From NCBI GenBank assembly GCA_022605405.1, contig JABYQQ010000022.1, positions 62,001 to 126,000 on the forward strand: a stretch of 64,000 nt of DNA, written 5' to 3'. The translations under genes were made by a program, and so were the position numbers. The notes under the pieces were generated by a model. The model was given only the letters and a program-made list of their open reading frames with translations, ran no database searches and was not told where the DNA came from. Positions 24,632 to 36,109 of the stretch are shown here, one piece after another; positions within the stretch are counted from its first letter, which is position 1, and every line of letters begins with the position of its first letter. The stretch comes from Earliella scabrosa. Its lineage: Eukaryota > Basidiomycota > Agaricomycetes > Polyporales > Polyporaceae.

Positions 24632-26177
24632 CACGGCGGGCAGGGCCCAATAACCAGACGCGCGAAAAGTTTGGAAAAATCTCCACTAAGGCGACCTCTC
24701 TCGTAATTTATCTGATATTTACCTCTGACGGATAATGTGACATACATCCGACCCATTTCCAATGTTTTCTCGCGACCGCCATGACTATCTTTCCTGTGAA
24801 CAAAGCAGACGAGTAGAAAGCCCTGAACAGGCGACCTTATCCAAAGGTTTTTGTCTGTCGAACATGACGCTCCAAAGGTGACCTTTCCCGCACATTTTCT
24901 GATACTGTCCTGACAATTGAAAGGTAGCCTCCTCAGGCGGACCTTTCCAGTGTCCAGAAAGGGTCGAGAAAGGCTAACTTCTCTGGTACTCAACTCCGGC
25001 GCAGAACGACTAAAATAGGTCGTCTTTTCAGGTGCAGGGCAGTACCAGAAGAGACGACATTCTCGACCCCGGAAGAGTCTCGCCAGGTAGGTCAACTCTT
25101 CCGAAGCCGAAAATGTATGGCTTAGGCCACCTTTTCTGCCTACGCGAAATAGGCTCTCCACGCCACACCCCGACGCATCTCGCCGCACCCCGACGCACCC
25201 CGACGCACCCCGACGCATCCCGACGCACCACGCCACGCATACTCGCAGCTCGACGCGTCTCGGAGCCCTTCATTGACGGCGCGCCAGTGGGCGCGCCCGA
25301 GGTTGTAGGGCCCTCGTCGCGCCGCTGTGCGCTCATCACAACATGACCCACCGCGCCCCTCCGTCTTTTGTCATTCCCGCTAGACTACGCCAACGATCTT
25401 GCGCCAATGGACGACAACGAACCTCCGGTCCGGATCGCCGACACACCCACTCCCGAGCTCGCCACCGTCGATAGCTCCGTACCGCGCCGCCGCCGCCTCT
25501 CGTTGCTCCCCGCCGGGAGCGGCGTCTGAACGGCACCACTCCCTCTCGCATTCACGCCCGGCCCCGCCCCCGCCACTATGCCGCAGCGCGCTGGTTGAGA
25601 GCGCGCTTGCCGCAGTGCCTCGCCGCCTCCACGCCGCCCAGCGCCCCTCTGCTGTTTGTTCGGCTCCACGCGGTGCTAACCCTCTGCAGTCCCTCTCGCG
25701 TGCCCGCAACACTCCGCGGATGCACGCTGGTGGGAGAGCGTGTAAGAACACGCTGCCGCGGCGCCTCGCCGCCTCCTGCCTGCACGCCGTACGGGGCCGC
25801 CCCTCCCTGCGTCTACTCCGTATCGCTCCCCGCTGCTCCCCGCCCCTGCTCTCCGGCTGTGCGACACGACATCTACTTTCCACGCAAGTCCCAGCCTCTA
25901 TGCCACAGCGCGCCCTGTGAGAGTGCCGCCGCGGCGCCGAGGCGCCACCACTGCTCCCTGCCGTACTGCTCCCCGCCGCTCCTCGTCGCTCCCCGCCCCT
26001 GCTCTCCGCTCTTCCGCTCGCGGTTGCGTAGCGCCCCGCCTCTCCGCCCCGCTGATATTGAGCTCTAGGCCGCAGCGTGCGGGTGCCGTTCGAGAGCGTG
26101 CTGCCGCCGCCCCGAGCCGCCACCACTCCGTACTGCTCCCCGTCGCTCCTCGTCGCTCCCCGCCTCTGCGCCACACC
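24632..26177 (+). repeat. left terminal inverted repeat
   Basis: 1,546 bp, the inverse of 47451-48996. I noticed a single base difference, near the inner edge (CGCCTCTG against CGCCCCTG). The outer 500 bp are AT-richer and carry repeated AGGYNACCTYTYC-like motifs. A (CCCCGACGCA)n run follows near 25,190-25,220. The inner kilobase is very GC-rich and contains about four degenerate units of roughly 140-180 bp (near 25,575, 25,715, 25,895 and 26,065). Long open frames here look compositional. Confidence 0.92.
24688..25136. promoter_or_regulatory. subterminal motif array AGGYNACCTYTYC
   Basis: About eight related sites at 24688, 24828, 24874, 24934, 24969, 25015, 25085 and 25122, for example AAGGCGACCTCTC, AAAGGTGACCTTTC and TTAGGCCACCTTTTC. 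Some are partly palindromic (AAAGGTGACCTTT). The mirror array lies at about 48492-48940. Subterminal repeats of this kind bind the transposase or accessory protein in CACTA elements; that role is inferred here. Confidence 0.6.
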
Positions 26178-26339
26178 GGTGTCGCGCTCCTGTTCGCGCC
26201 CTGCTGGCGCTCCGCTGCACCGTGGGCTCTACCCGTGCGTCGCCGAGGCATCCGCGTCCGCTATCCCGCATTGCTCTGTCCTCCCGGGGACCGGCAGTTC
26301 CGAGATCGAAAAACGTAGAATAGAAGCAAATATAGTACA

Positions 26340-26445
26340 TGGATCACCACTGCATACATGTCCGTTGCGCCGCCGCAGCTGGGTGCATCAAAAACCTCCT
26401 CAGGGAGAAGGGAAAAAGCTACCAGCTGTACGCCGTGACGTTCGT
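26340..26445 (+). repeat. diverged inner extension of the left inverted repeat
   Basis: The block with ACATGTCCGTTGCG, GGGTGC.TCAAAAAACCTCC and AAAAAGCTACCAGC is repeated inverted at about 47110-47210, but with many substitutions and indels, unlike the outer 1.55 kb. It overlaps the area just downstream of the accessory gene's stop codon. Confidence 0.65.
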
Positions 26446-26447
26446 CA

Positions 26448-29400
26448 TTACCCGCGACTGCTGCCCTGCACAAACTCCGGCGGATGGTCGGGGGACGTCT
26501 CCATCTTCTTGGGCACTCTGAGAGTGAAGTTGTAGTCCGATTCGATGATCCGGAGGGCGCGATATTCGTGTGGCTTCAACGTCGCAAGCCAGGCCGGGTT
26601 GTAACAGTTGCGCCAGAGTCCCTTTGCCGGGTTCCCCAGCTCGGACCGGATGGGATCAGCCTCAACTCGCTCGCGAGGAGCACTCCCGCCACCTCGACTC
26701 CGCAAAATCTTCGTCTCGAAGTCCCAGATATGGAGGCGGTCGAGCGTGCGCAGGAAGTCCCTCAACGCATCGCTCATCCAGAGGACCCGGTGTATGAAGA
26801 ACCTGCCCTCACGAGTGCGCCTTCTCGGACCCTCCGCATCGGTCTCGTCTTCGCTGAAGTTCCCAGCCGCCAACCTGCTCATGAGGTCAACGTGCTCGTT
26901 GAACTCATGATCAACGACAACAGCAACGCGACCCTGGTGTAGCTAGAAGCCTAGTCAGACCGGAATGGATCTGAAAGGTTAGTTGAGGGCTCACCGTAGT
27001 CCTCCGAGCGCGTGCGCGAGCCTTCTTAGCGTCCTCTTCCTCATCATCGTCAGAAGATGGCTCCAGGATCTGCCGCACGCGAGCGCGCACGTGCTCCATA
27101 TGTGAGTCCAACGCGGCTCCGATGTGGTACTCCGTCCAGTAGCGTTGTGGAAACTGCAAGTCTTCTCTCTTGTATTCGCCGCCCCCAAGACAGTGGGCCA
27201 AGTGTCGTATGAAGTAGTCGCGAGCCTCGACATTGTAGGCGAATGTAGCCCAAGGCTGCTCAAGGTCGATATGGAAAGTCTCTGGTGTGAAGTAATCGTG
27301 GTCAACAGGGCTGCTGTTGTATGCGGTCAGCTCCGCTTCGGTGAGTGCACGACACTTCTGGGCTATATCCGCATAAGTCCTCGCGCCAAGGAGCTTCCTT
27401 AGATGTATGCGAACAACGCGCTGCTCACGCATTATCAGTCTTCAGCAACTGCACAACGGAAGCGGACGTACGGCAAGGCGATTCAGGTACACGAGTTCGA
27501 TAGCGGCCAGGTGTTCGATCTCGTCCCGGGTCCGCGGCTTGCCGTCTTCCGGAGGAGGTAGCTCGATGCGCGATGCTTTCGAGCGCGAGGTTTTCGGGGC
27601 ACGGGGCTTCTGGATCTTCTTGATGGGAGATAGCGCGTTCCCGCTCAACGCACCCTGTTCAATGCGAGTCAATCGCTGCTCCAGCCTTCCGATGCGACTG
27701 ATCACGGCTTTGCTGTTGAGCGTTGTCAGTATCGGATTATCAATGCCTGAAGGCGCTCGCTCACTTCTGCGTACGGACTTCCGCGAACAGCGCGTTCAAC
27801 TGATCGAACATGTGGAATGCGAGCCGTTCGGATGAGTAGTTGGGTGCAGCTTGCTTGCCGGTCGAACCCCTTTCCTCGTTAGCGTCCCCGAACAATGTTT
27901 GTAGATTGATCGGTCCAGAGGGCGATGGAGAGCGCTCAGGCACGTTTTGATCATTCGTCATGCCATCGCCTGCGTCGTCCTCGCGGTCTCCACGTTCGAA
28001 CTAGCAGGTAGTAAGCAACGAAGCGTGAGTTATGAACAACTGAGTCAGACACTTACATATCTTTCCATATATGCCTCTAATTCGGTATCGAGGTCCGGCC
28101 CCTCCTCCTCCTCCTCCTCCTCCTCCTCCTCCTCATAGTTGTCTGCCTTATGGTAACGTCCCGGGTCATCCGAACTGTCGTCAATGTCGGCGTCGTCTCC
28201 GCCGGCTCCGAGATCGTCGTCCATGGGATCGTCGTCCATGGAATCGTCAAGATCCGCCTGCATCCTCCGCCCCGCTTGCTTCTTCGAACGTCGCTTCAAT
28301 ATCCGAGTCGTGTGTAAGCCCAACTAGAGTATAGCACGACGTATTGGACAGCGCCTACCTGCGCAAGTTTGAACCGCACTGTGTTCCGCCTGCTACGATC
28401 TCCGCTATACGGATGCTTGATAGCTCGCGCGCGCTTGAACTGGGTGGGGCCGCCGCTCTTGAACGATGCTTGGCTGGATGTGCGTGGGTGGGTACGGGCC
28501 ATGGTTTGTGCGGCGGGATGGTTCTGCGTCGCAGCGAGGTGTTGCGGCCCGGAAGCGGGCTGAGGACAGATCGCGGGTTGCTCGGGGGCGTACATCTGCG
28601 TTGCAATGCCGCCTTGTGGCCTGCCATCTTGCTGAACTTGCAGGGCTTGACCGTAAGGTGCCATCCCGTACTCGGGGCCGTAGCCCGGCTGAAGGGTATG
28701 CTGCTAGCAATTGTAAGCAATATTCACGCGCGAACAGAACGAGGAAACTGAGCTCACGTGGTTGACCATTGACTGCTGGAGCTGTGGGGGCTGCTGAGCA
28801 ACCGGACCGTGTTGGTATTGCATCTGTGGCGGCTGTATGTACTGCTGCTGCTGCTGCTGATGTTGATGTTGCTGCTGCTGTTGTTGCATGCCTTGGGCCG
28901 GGTGAAGGGCCTGAGGCTGGAGATGCTGGACGAGCTGCGGGGCTTGTTGAGGCTGAACATGCGGCGGGGTGGGTTGGTGCATCTGAGGCGCATATGCAGG
29001 AGTGTACGGAGGCTGAGGCACGTATCGGACAGGCACTTGCTGCCCCTGCTGCATCGGAGCAGGTTGCTGGTATTCGGGTGGGGGACGCTGAGCATAGAGG
29101 GGATGCTGGGCGGGCGGGAGTGGAGGAAGAGCAGCACGAGGAGGCGGTTCTTGAGCAGCGACACCATTGGCAGTCTGAGAGAGCTGAGCTGCGGCAGCTT
29201 TCTCAGCGGCGCGTCGTAGGGCAGCCCCTCTCTTCTTCGGGACGTCAGGGACACTGAGTGGAGGCGCCCAATGCTGCACGCAAGTCAGTACGCCATGAGG
29301 ATGTGAACAGACAATTGGGATCACTGCTTACCACAGCCTCCGTCCTGCTCGACTTCTCATTCTCCAGGTTATCGACGCCACGCTTGCGCCGCTTGCGGCT

Positions 29401-29727
29401 GGATGAGGAGTTGATGGAAAGAGTTGGCGGCGGCATCGTCTGCGTTGGAGGCGATCCAGCAGGAGTGGTCGAAGCGCCGTCACCAGGAGCGCCGGCGCCT
29501 CGTGGTGGCGCAGTCGAGGCGCCGCTAGGCGTCGGGGGATGCCCTTGAGTAGCTGGCGACAACGAGCCAGCCAGAGGAGTTGTGCCAGGAGCTGGAGTCG
29601 ACGTATCAATTGGCGGTATAGGCGTGGTCTCAACGGAGGGATCGGGGGTGGGTGAGGTGGGTGGATGACTCGTACCCACAGGAGGATCTCCTGCGGGCGG
29701 GGTTGCTCGCGGTTCCGGAGGGGACAT
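26448..29727 (-). CDS. large element-encoded accessory protein, unknown function
   Basis: Multi-exon gene starting at 29727 (MSPPEPRATPP) and ending at 26448, next to the transposase and on the same strand. The first exons encode a Pro/Thr/Ser-rich region with a basic KRRKR stretch, then a Gln/Pro-rich region with poly-Q near 28,850. An acidic exon with a long Glu run (28,100-28,140) follows. The C-terminal half looks globular: RVVRIHLRKLLGARTY, a DHDYFTPETFHIDLEQPW segment and an HRVLWMSDALRDFLRTLD segment. I do not recognise a named domain. By position and composition it could be a DNA-binding partner of the transposase, like TnpA in plant CACTA elements; that is inference. Some exon borders are approximate. 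Confidence 0.7.
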
Positions 29728-29982
29728 GAGCGGGAGAAATGAGCGTCGGGCAGTCGTCGTGAGTCTCAGCTTCTATAGACTCTTGTTACAAAGGCACATT
29801 GTTAGTGAGTGGCGCGCCTCAACCGATAGACCACGGACAATGCAAGGCACGTAGCATGCCGAACGGCTCCAGGAGGAGGGTTCGGCAACCTTCGTGGATG
29901 GAGAACTGCAAAAATTCCATAGCGACTACTGAATACATATCCACGCATTGACGTTTGTCACTCAGCTCTAGATCATCGTAAG

Positions 29983-32900
29983 TCAGTACCACCAAGCGGT
30001 AATACAGAAATCATGTCGCAAACTCACCCTATCCAACGATCGTACCACGATGCACTCGCGTCCAATGTCCTCCGGCGTGTATATGAGGGCTGCGAAGTGA
30101 GAAATCACGTCAGTGAGACGGATGATTTCTGGTTCGAGCGTGAGGTCATTATAGCAAAGCCAGGTGGGAACATCGGGGAACCTCCGGTACGGATCGAGCT
30201 GGGTATGATCTTCGCTTAAAGGAAGAAATCGGTTAACCACGATGAACGGCTCCTCCTCGACAGTATTGCCCCCATCGGTGCTGCGAGTGTGGAATAAAAT
30301 CTCAGAGATCTTGCCTGCGATGGGTTCTCGATGCACGTCGGACGATGAGGAGAACAGGATGAAGGAATTGCGCTGGCTGCTAGTGGACGTCGCGTAGGTG
30401 ACCCCATCGTGATCGACGCTGCGCGCGTAGTCGGCCGAATCAGGAAGATAGTGAGAGCCGCCGATTCGCCCTTCACGGATGGATTCGAAAGGTGGAGACG
30501 TAGTCGCGTTGATGCGCTGGAGGAGGATGTCGTAAATAGCTGGTGGTAGGGTGCGTCTCACCCGCGCTGCACGACGCTGTGGCACATCTTGACTGTCTGG
30601 CTCAGCGATGGACGAGAGTATGTCCGTCGAATGGCTACCCTTCCGATACCCTTGGAACGCTTGGCGGAACGCGTGAATCATCTCTTGGTATGCGGTGAGT
30701 GTTGGCCAGTTTGCGTTGTCGACAATCCATCGTAGCGTTGCGCCCACATAGAAATACCGGATGAACGTTCCGGGCATCTCGGCTACATGCGCGCGTGAGT
30801 GAGCGGTCATCGTCATCATTATTCAACTCACAAGGTTTGTGGTTCGTCCTCAACCTCTGCAGCAGGCCGTTATATCGCTCGAAGGGAAAGGCCCACCATC
30901 CGTGAGATGGCCCGAACAAAAGGAGACAATCCTTTAGATGGAGGGATAGGTGATGGTTCGGGACCAGGTTGGCGTCGTAGAGCGTCCGTAAGCCCTGTAC
31001 ATATGCTTCCATGTGAACGTCATATGCGTTGGCACGCTCCGTTGACATCGAACGCCGAGTTGCGAGGTCGACAGCGGCGATGAGATGCATGAAGTTCTCG
31101 AGGGCACGGGCCTCGGTTTGCGAAGCGGAAGACGTTCCCCACAGGCGTACCAGCGTCATCACCATGGGAACCGTGCAGAGGGTCCGCCAATGATCGGCCT
31201 TCAACTTGCCGTGAGCAGCCTCTCCGATGTTTCGAGGAGGTTTCTCCAGCCAAGATGGAATGAACATTGCATGAATGTCCGCACGCAACTGCTTCAGGAC
31301 CGTTGATGTGAAGATCTCGTTGACACTGTCGGACTCCGGCTCGTCTCCAGGGAGGTAGAATTCGCTCATCGCAGAAGGCTGGGTAGGTGGAAGCTTGAAA
31401 GATCCGATGCCTCCAGGAACCTTCTCAACCTAGACATAGCTCAATGTACACGTCACGATAGGTGTACTACAGTTCGCACTTACCCACGCAAGCATCAGGT
31501 TTGCTATCCCAGCCTTCGTGCTCTTGTCCTCGGGTACCTCAATCCGGTTGAACTTCGCCACCGCGACAAGGTAGTCTCGCCTCGCGCGGGCTGTCGTGTC
31601 TTGGGAACCAGCAGAAACTCCTCTCATGATCAGCCTTAGCTGTTCGGCCTGCTGCTCTGGGGTGTGTGCCGCTGCTCGTCGAGGTGTCGTACGCTTCTCC
31701 GCAGTCTTCAAGCCCCAGATACTTATGCAATGGTGGCGTAGTTCTCCCAGAAAAAGGTTATGCATGGCGTCTAACAGCGCGAATCGCGTGGGGTCCCAGT
31801 ATGGAAGACGAAGCAGCTCTGACCACCTAATCCCATAGGCGTCGAAGATCTTCTTCCGTTCCTTGCCCGTTCGAGCTCGACGATACGCATTGGCGTGCTG
31901 GAGGTGCTCGGTCCATGAACAGGCGGGTGGCCAAGTGGAGCGATCTACGTTGTTCATGTCCTTCTCGAGCAGCTGGCAGAAGTTGCAGAAATGGGCGGCG
32001 GAGTATGACGCGAAGCCAGCCGTTTTCCTGAGGGCAGGCAGATCGCAGATGAGCGGAACCACGGCGACGCGCACGAGACGTCCAGAGGGACAATCCGCAG
32101 TGCACTGAAGGAAGATCCCTGGGTTCCACAGCTGGAGAAGCTCGTCGACGAGCGGGCGTAGGAGGTGATTGAGTTGAACGACATTGGGCTCCTTTGGGCC
32201 CGGAATGATGGCGAAGAGGAAGATGTTTTCCGGACGGTAGCGGAGATGGGGGGGAAGGTTCAGGCAGCACAGATAAACGGCTCCGATGCTATGCGACTTG
32301 CCTGCAGCCTTGTTGCCGCGAGGATTGAACCAGTCGACGAACAAGCTGAACACTAAATGCAGACCGCCGTCATCTTGCACCGAGAAGGGCGTCTTGCCGT
32401 CGGGGCCCATCAGGTTCCTGATCCCAGGCGTCTGCATAATGTCGGTCCACGATTCCCCTTCCTTCGGTTCGATCCACGAGTCCGCGATGAAACGCTCGAT
32501 GCCAACACGTGAGAGGAATTCGGCTAGCCAAGCTCGAAGGCTCCGGCACGGGAACGTCCGGTAGGGTACCCAATGCGAATGTCTCCCGTTCCCTGGCGTG
32601 ACAGCTCCGATAACTCTCTCGAATACGAGCGGCTCGTTGCAAGCCTGCGAGGCGGGGGTCTTCTTGTGTGTGCAAAAGCGAGGGAAAGGATCACGGGGTT
32701 TGGATGGGTCGGCTTGGTAGATGGCGAAACATTGACGGCAGCATGCGTACGTGACGATATCTGGGACGAGATGGAGCATCTTCATGGCGGTGCGTACGTC
32801 CTTGGGAAGGTTTTCCATGAGCAAGCGTTGTACCGGAGTGGGAGGCGAGCCTTGAGCGATGATCATGCCAAGCAGCACGACTTTCAGCGTGGAGAGGACA

Positions 32901-33915
32901 TACGCCGATACCGGGCGCGACACGGCGGCCATGGCATGGAGAACCGTCACCATCATCAGGCACGCAAGCAAGACGGGCTCCATAGAGGTACGGTTCTCGA
33001 GTTGAGGAGCTAGCAATGCCGACATGTCAATTTGAAAACTTGGGTCATGAAGATGGAGACGAACGAGGTGTGATGAGGATCGGTCGCTGATCATCCGGCA
33101 GCACATAGTAGCCTGGCACTCGCGCGAGCACCTTGGCTTGATCCCACGACCAAACGAGAATTCTGTCCAGACGAATAAGATGGGCGTCGAGCCGCTTGAG
33201 ATTCGCCGTTCGTTCTCCGTCAGCGCCCTTGTCACCAATTGGCAGGATGGTGGTGTGTAAGTCCCGCTTCTTCCGCTCGAGCCATGTCCGAAACTCGATG
33301 TATGCAGTATTACTGCGTGCGGACGCCAAGGGACCCGGGGGATCGGTGGACGACGAGGGGGCCGATTGGAAAGCGAGTCGGGTGGAGAGTGGTACGCTGA
33401 GAGACCGGCGATGGATCTCTGCTTGAAGCTCCCCCATAGCGAGAATACGAGTCCGTATCCCCTCCTAGAATGGCGTCGTAAGCAAGAGCAAGTTGTACAA
33501 GTATCACATGTTCACCTTCAGAGAGAGTTGGTTCAACGACTCCACGACGGCCTGGGTATCATCCTCATGGCAACAGTCAGAGCCTGGTGATCAGAGCATC
33601 ATTAGACAGACTTACATCGGCGGTGTCGACTATAGCCCTCGACGGATTCCGGGCTGAACTGCCGGTGCCCGCGGACGCAGAGAGGTCACGGTTGCGGACA
33701 GACGTAAATTTTGGTTGATCCGGCTGCAAGGTCGTTAACAGGACGTCAGCAGCGATACGTTCTTCTGCTTGCTGAGCGAAGTCTCGACGCTTCTTCTCCC
33801 TCAACTGGTGTGTGTTATAGTCAGATTGGGACACGATCGCACCAGGGTGGCGCTCTCCATCCTCGTCCTCGTAACGCGACGTCTTGATGCAGATGGAGCA
33901 AGTACAGATGGGCAT
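29983..33915 (-). CDS. tnp2: Tnp2-family (Transposase_21, CACTA/EnSpm-like) transposase
   Basis: Transposase of the class common in agaricomycete genomes, about 1,200 aa over several exons. The N-terminus (from ATG 33915) has CTCSICIKTSRY and a helical RTWLERKKRDLH region. The central exon (about 33,060-31,490) has WIEPKEGESWTDIM, DGKTPFSVQDDGG, FSLFVDWFNPRGNK, ENIFLFAIIPGPKEP, ICDLPALRKTAGF, HFCNFCQLL, LRLPYWDPTRFALLDAMHNLF and GELRHHC. The following exons carry IGEAAHGKLKADHWRT and WWAFPFERYNGLLQR, and the last exon extends to about 29,983. Acidic residues in the VDWF, CDLP and LDAMH segments are candidates for the DDE triad. No stop or frameshift was seen within the conserved core, so it may be active. 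The junction near 33,090-33,020 and the last intron are uncertain. Confidence 0.88.
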
Positions 33916-34120
33916 GGCGACCGTCTGCGGGGGGAGGGAGGCGAGCTCAGAGTCGGTGGGAGAACAGGTTCACACAGCAGACCGGAGGGCTACGCCTATT
34001 AGTATGAGACGAATACGACGGGTCACATGATATTACAGATTGATATAGTAGACGTACATCAAAGGGCGCTGGAGAAACATTGATCATCGATGGATGGACA
34101 GAGAACGAGAGCGGCGGAAT

Positions 34121-35831
34121 TCACAAGGAGTCCCAGAGAGGATACTCACTCGGTGGCGCTCGTGGTTGGAGCCACCAAAGAAGCGTGACAGCGCCGATGA
34201 GCGCCATGATGGCGCCAGTGGCACGGGCCATGCTGTCTCGACTGAGAAAGATCGCAATGTCGTAGATACTCCGCCAGCGGTCAGACCGCATGGCAGTCTA
34301 GAGGGATGACTTCAATCGTGACAGGAAGAATGTCCGACCAGGAAAAACGTACCAAGGCGCCTCGAACTCGGACGGTGATAGCCTTGCTATGCTCCTCAAG
34401 CATTATCGTCCAGGGCAGTCGGTACGAGCTCTCTCCTCCCGGACCGTCCTGGGCTAAGACTGCGGTCGCCTCAGGATGAGACGTGCAGGACGCGTGGGAC
34501 TGATCCAGAGGCACATCGGGTACAGAGCCAGAAGCTCCCCCGGCCACTTCGTCCCCCGGAGCCCCCGCGACGGGCGTCGCACTCATCGTGGGGGGAAGAT
34601 TGATGGCACGTTCAGCTGTTTCTGCGACGAAAGGCCCTTCAAGGAACGCGTCTAGGGAGGGGAGTGATGAGGAAGTCTTCGCCACTGCGCGGGTTCCCGA
34701 CAGCTCATCGGCCAGATTAGGCCGCGTCGAGTTATGTTTGGCTATGACACCGAGAGCGTCTTCGGAGACGAACTCACGAACAAGCTCCCTCGTTGATTCG
34801 ACCTGCTCCTGGATGGTCTGCTCGCACTCGTGGAGGCGCTGCAACCGACACCCCATATCATCCTGGATGGAAAGAACCTCGGCGATACCATTCGCCATAG
34901 TCTCCATTGCCTGCTTGTCAGAAAGGTGCTGAGCTTGCAGCGTCGCGATCGCGCGCTGAGCCTTTGCGAGCTGTTGCTCCAGTGTCCTGACTGAGTCGGA
35001 CGCAGCCTCTTGCGTCTTCCCCATGGTACGGCGCTCTTTAGCAATGGTTTCTACGTGACAGAGCCGGCTCTGAATGAGGCAATGACGACGGAGCAGAGCA
35101 GTAAATACCTTGGGTTTTGACCAGCAGCCTCCTGGACGTCTTGACAGACTCCCCAAACTGGGTGCGCAAAAGGTTCAGCTCAGTCTCTAATTCGGTCGTC
35201 CGTTGATCAATTTTCCTCTGCGGTGAATGAGTATATGAACGGGTGCATGCTGGAGCGAACTCACTTGTGCGCGCTGGATCTCTCTGATTGACGTGGCAAA
35301 GTAGGTGGACAGACTCGGAGGGCCATCCGATACGGAGAGTGTGTCTTCCGGATTAACGTAGGCACCCGGGGTCAACGGCCTGCGAGCCGGAGGGATGGGA
35401 GGGGAGCGCAGCTTGAGTCCAGAGAACGACGTGACCAGGGGTCCGAGATATTCATCTTCCTCAGAGCCCGCGAGCCCTGCGTCATCTGCATGCCCATCCT
35501 CGGCTGCAACGCTGTCTTCAGATTGAGAGGTCTCTGACCTGGATATGCTGGACCGAGAGGGAACGCGATCCACTTGAGAGGACGTCGGACGATCCGACGA
35601 ACCTACTGAAGGCAGCTCAAAAGAGGAGTCGTTCCCATCCGACGAAATGGCATTTCGCGGCGAGTGCGGGGCGCAAGAAGACGGTGTGCGAGGAGGAGAC
35701 GGCGTGCGAGGAGGAGACGGCGTGCGAGGAGGAGACGGTGTGCGAGGAGGAGATGGCGTGCGAGGAGAGACCATGGGAGGAGGAGAGGCCTTGGGCAACT
35801 CGGAGCTTGTATCGGGAAGTGTCGTTGACAT
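34121..35831 (-). CDS. coiled-coil protein with C-terminal membrane anchor (element cargo)
   Basis: Exons (minus): 35831-35265, 35217-35109, 35050-34353, 34297-34121; 516 aa if the start is the ATG at 35831. An in-frame upstream ATG at 36038 would add 69 aa. The first exon is disordered, with five PPRTPS repeats from an 18-bp minisatellite. Exons 2-3 encode a long coiled coil (RKIDQRTTELETEL through LAKAQRAIATLQAQHL to TIQEQVESTRELV). The last exon, joined by a clean 55-bp intron (GTACGT...CTCTAG), encodes MARATGAIMALIGAVTLLWW, one hydrophobic segment followed by a tail of roughly 14 residues. An alternative donor at CCGA|GTGAGT would change that tail. The architecture is that of tail-anchored coiled-coil proteins. 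No named domain recognised. Confidence 0.65.
35680..35770. repeat. 18-bp minisatellite
   Basis: About five copies of GTGCGAGGAGGAGACGGC in direct tandem, encoding the PPRTPS repeats of the coiled-coil protein on the minus strand. Confidence 0.85.
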
Positions 35832-36109
35832 TGAGGTTCCCTCAGATATGAGCGGGGAGGATGGTGCGAGAGAGACGAAGGCGGACGAGCCATGTGAGGC
35901 GCAAGCGTCGTGGAGGCGTGGAGGTAGTGGACAAAGAATCTTTGTCCACATCAGATCTGCGCGCCGCCATCGTCGTTGATGAAGCGCCCGAGGGCGACGC
36001 GCGCCGCGCGGGCGGTGGCAGGCGTCGTTCGCTTGCATGTCCTGCGAAGTTATGCACTCTCTCCACAGTTCGAAATTTCTAAGTAATAATACAGCAGGGA
36101 GCTAACACG

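Noticed and set aside
24631..25236. 201-aa open frame in the repeat arm (and 48392-49021)
   Set aside because: It spans the (TGCGTCGGGG)n run and the subterminal motif array; looks like chance openness of repeat DNA.
25380..26174. 264-aa open frame in the left repeat and its 281-aa counterpart at 47403-48248
   Set aside because: Composed of Arg/Gly/Ser/Ala from GC-rich tandem units, with several frames open at once; no motif and no splice structure.
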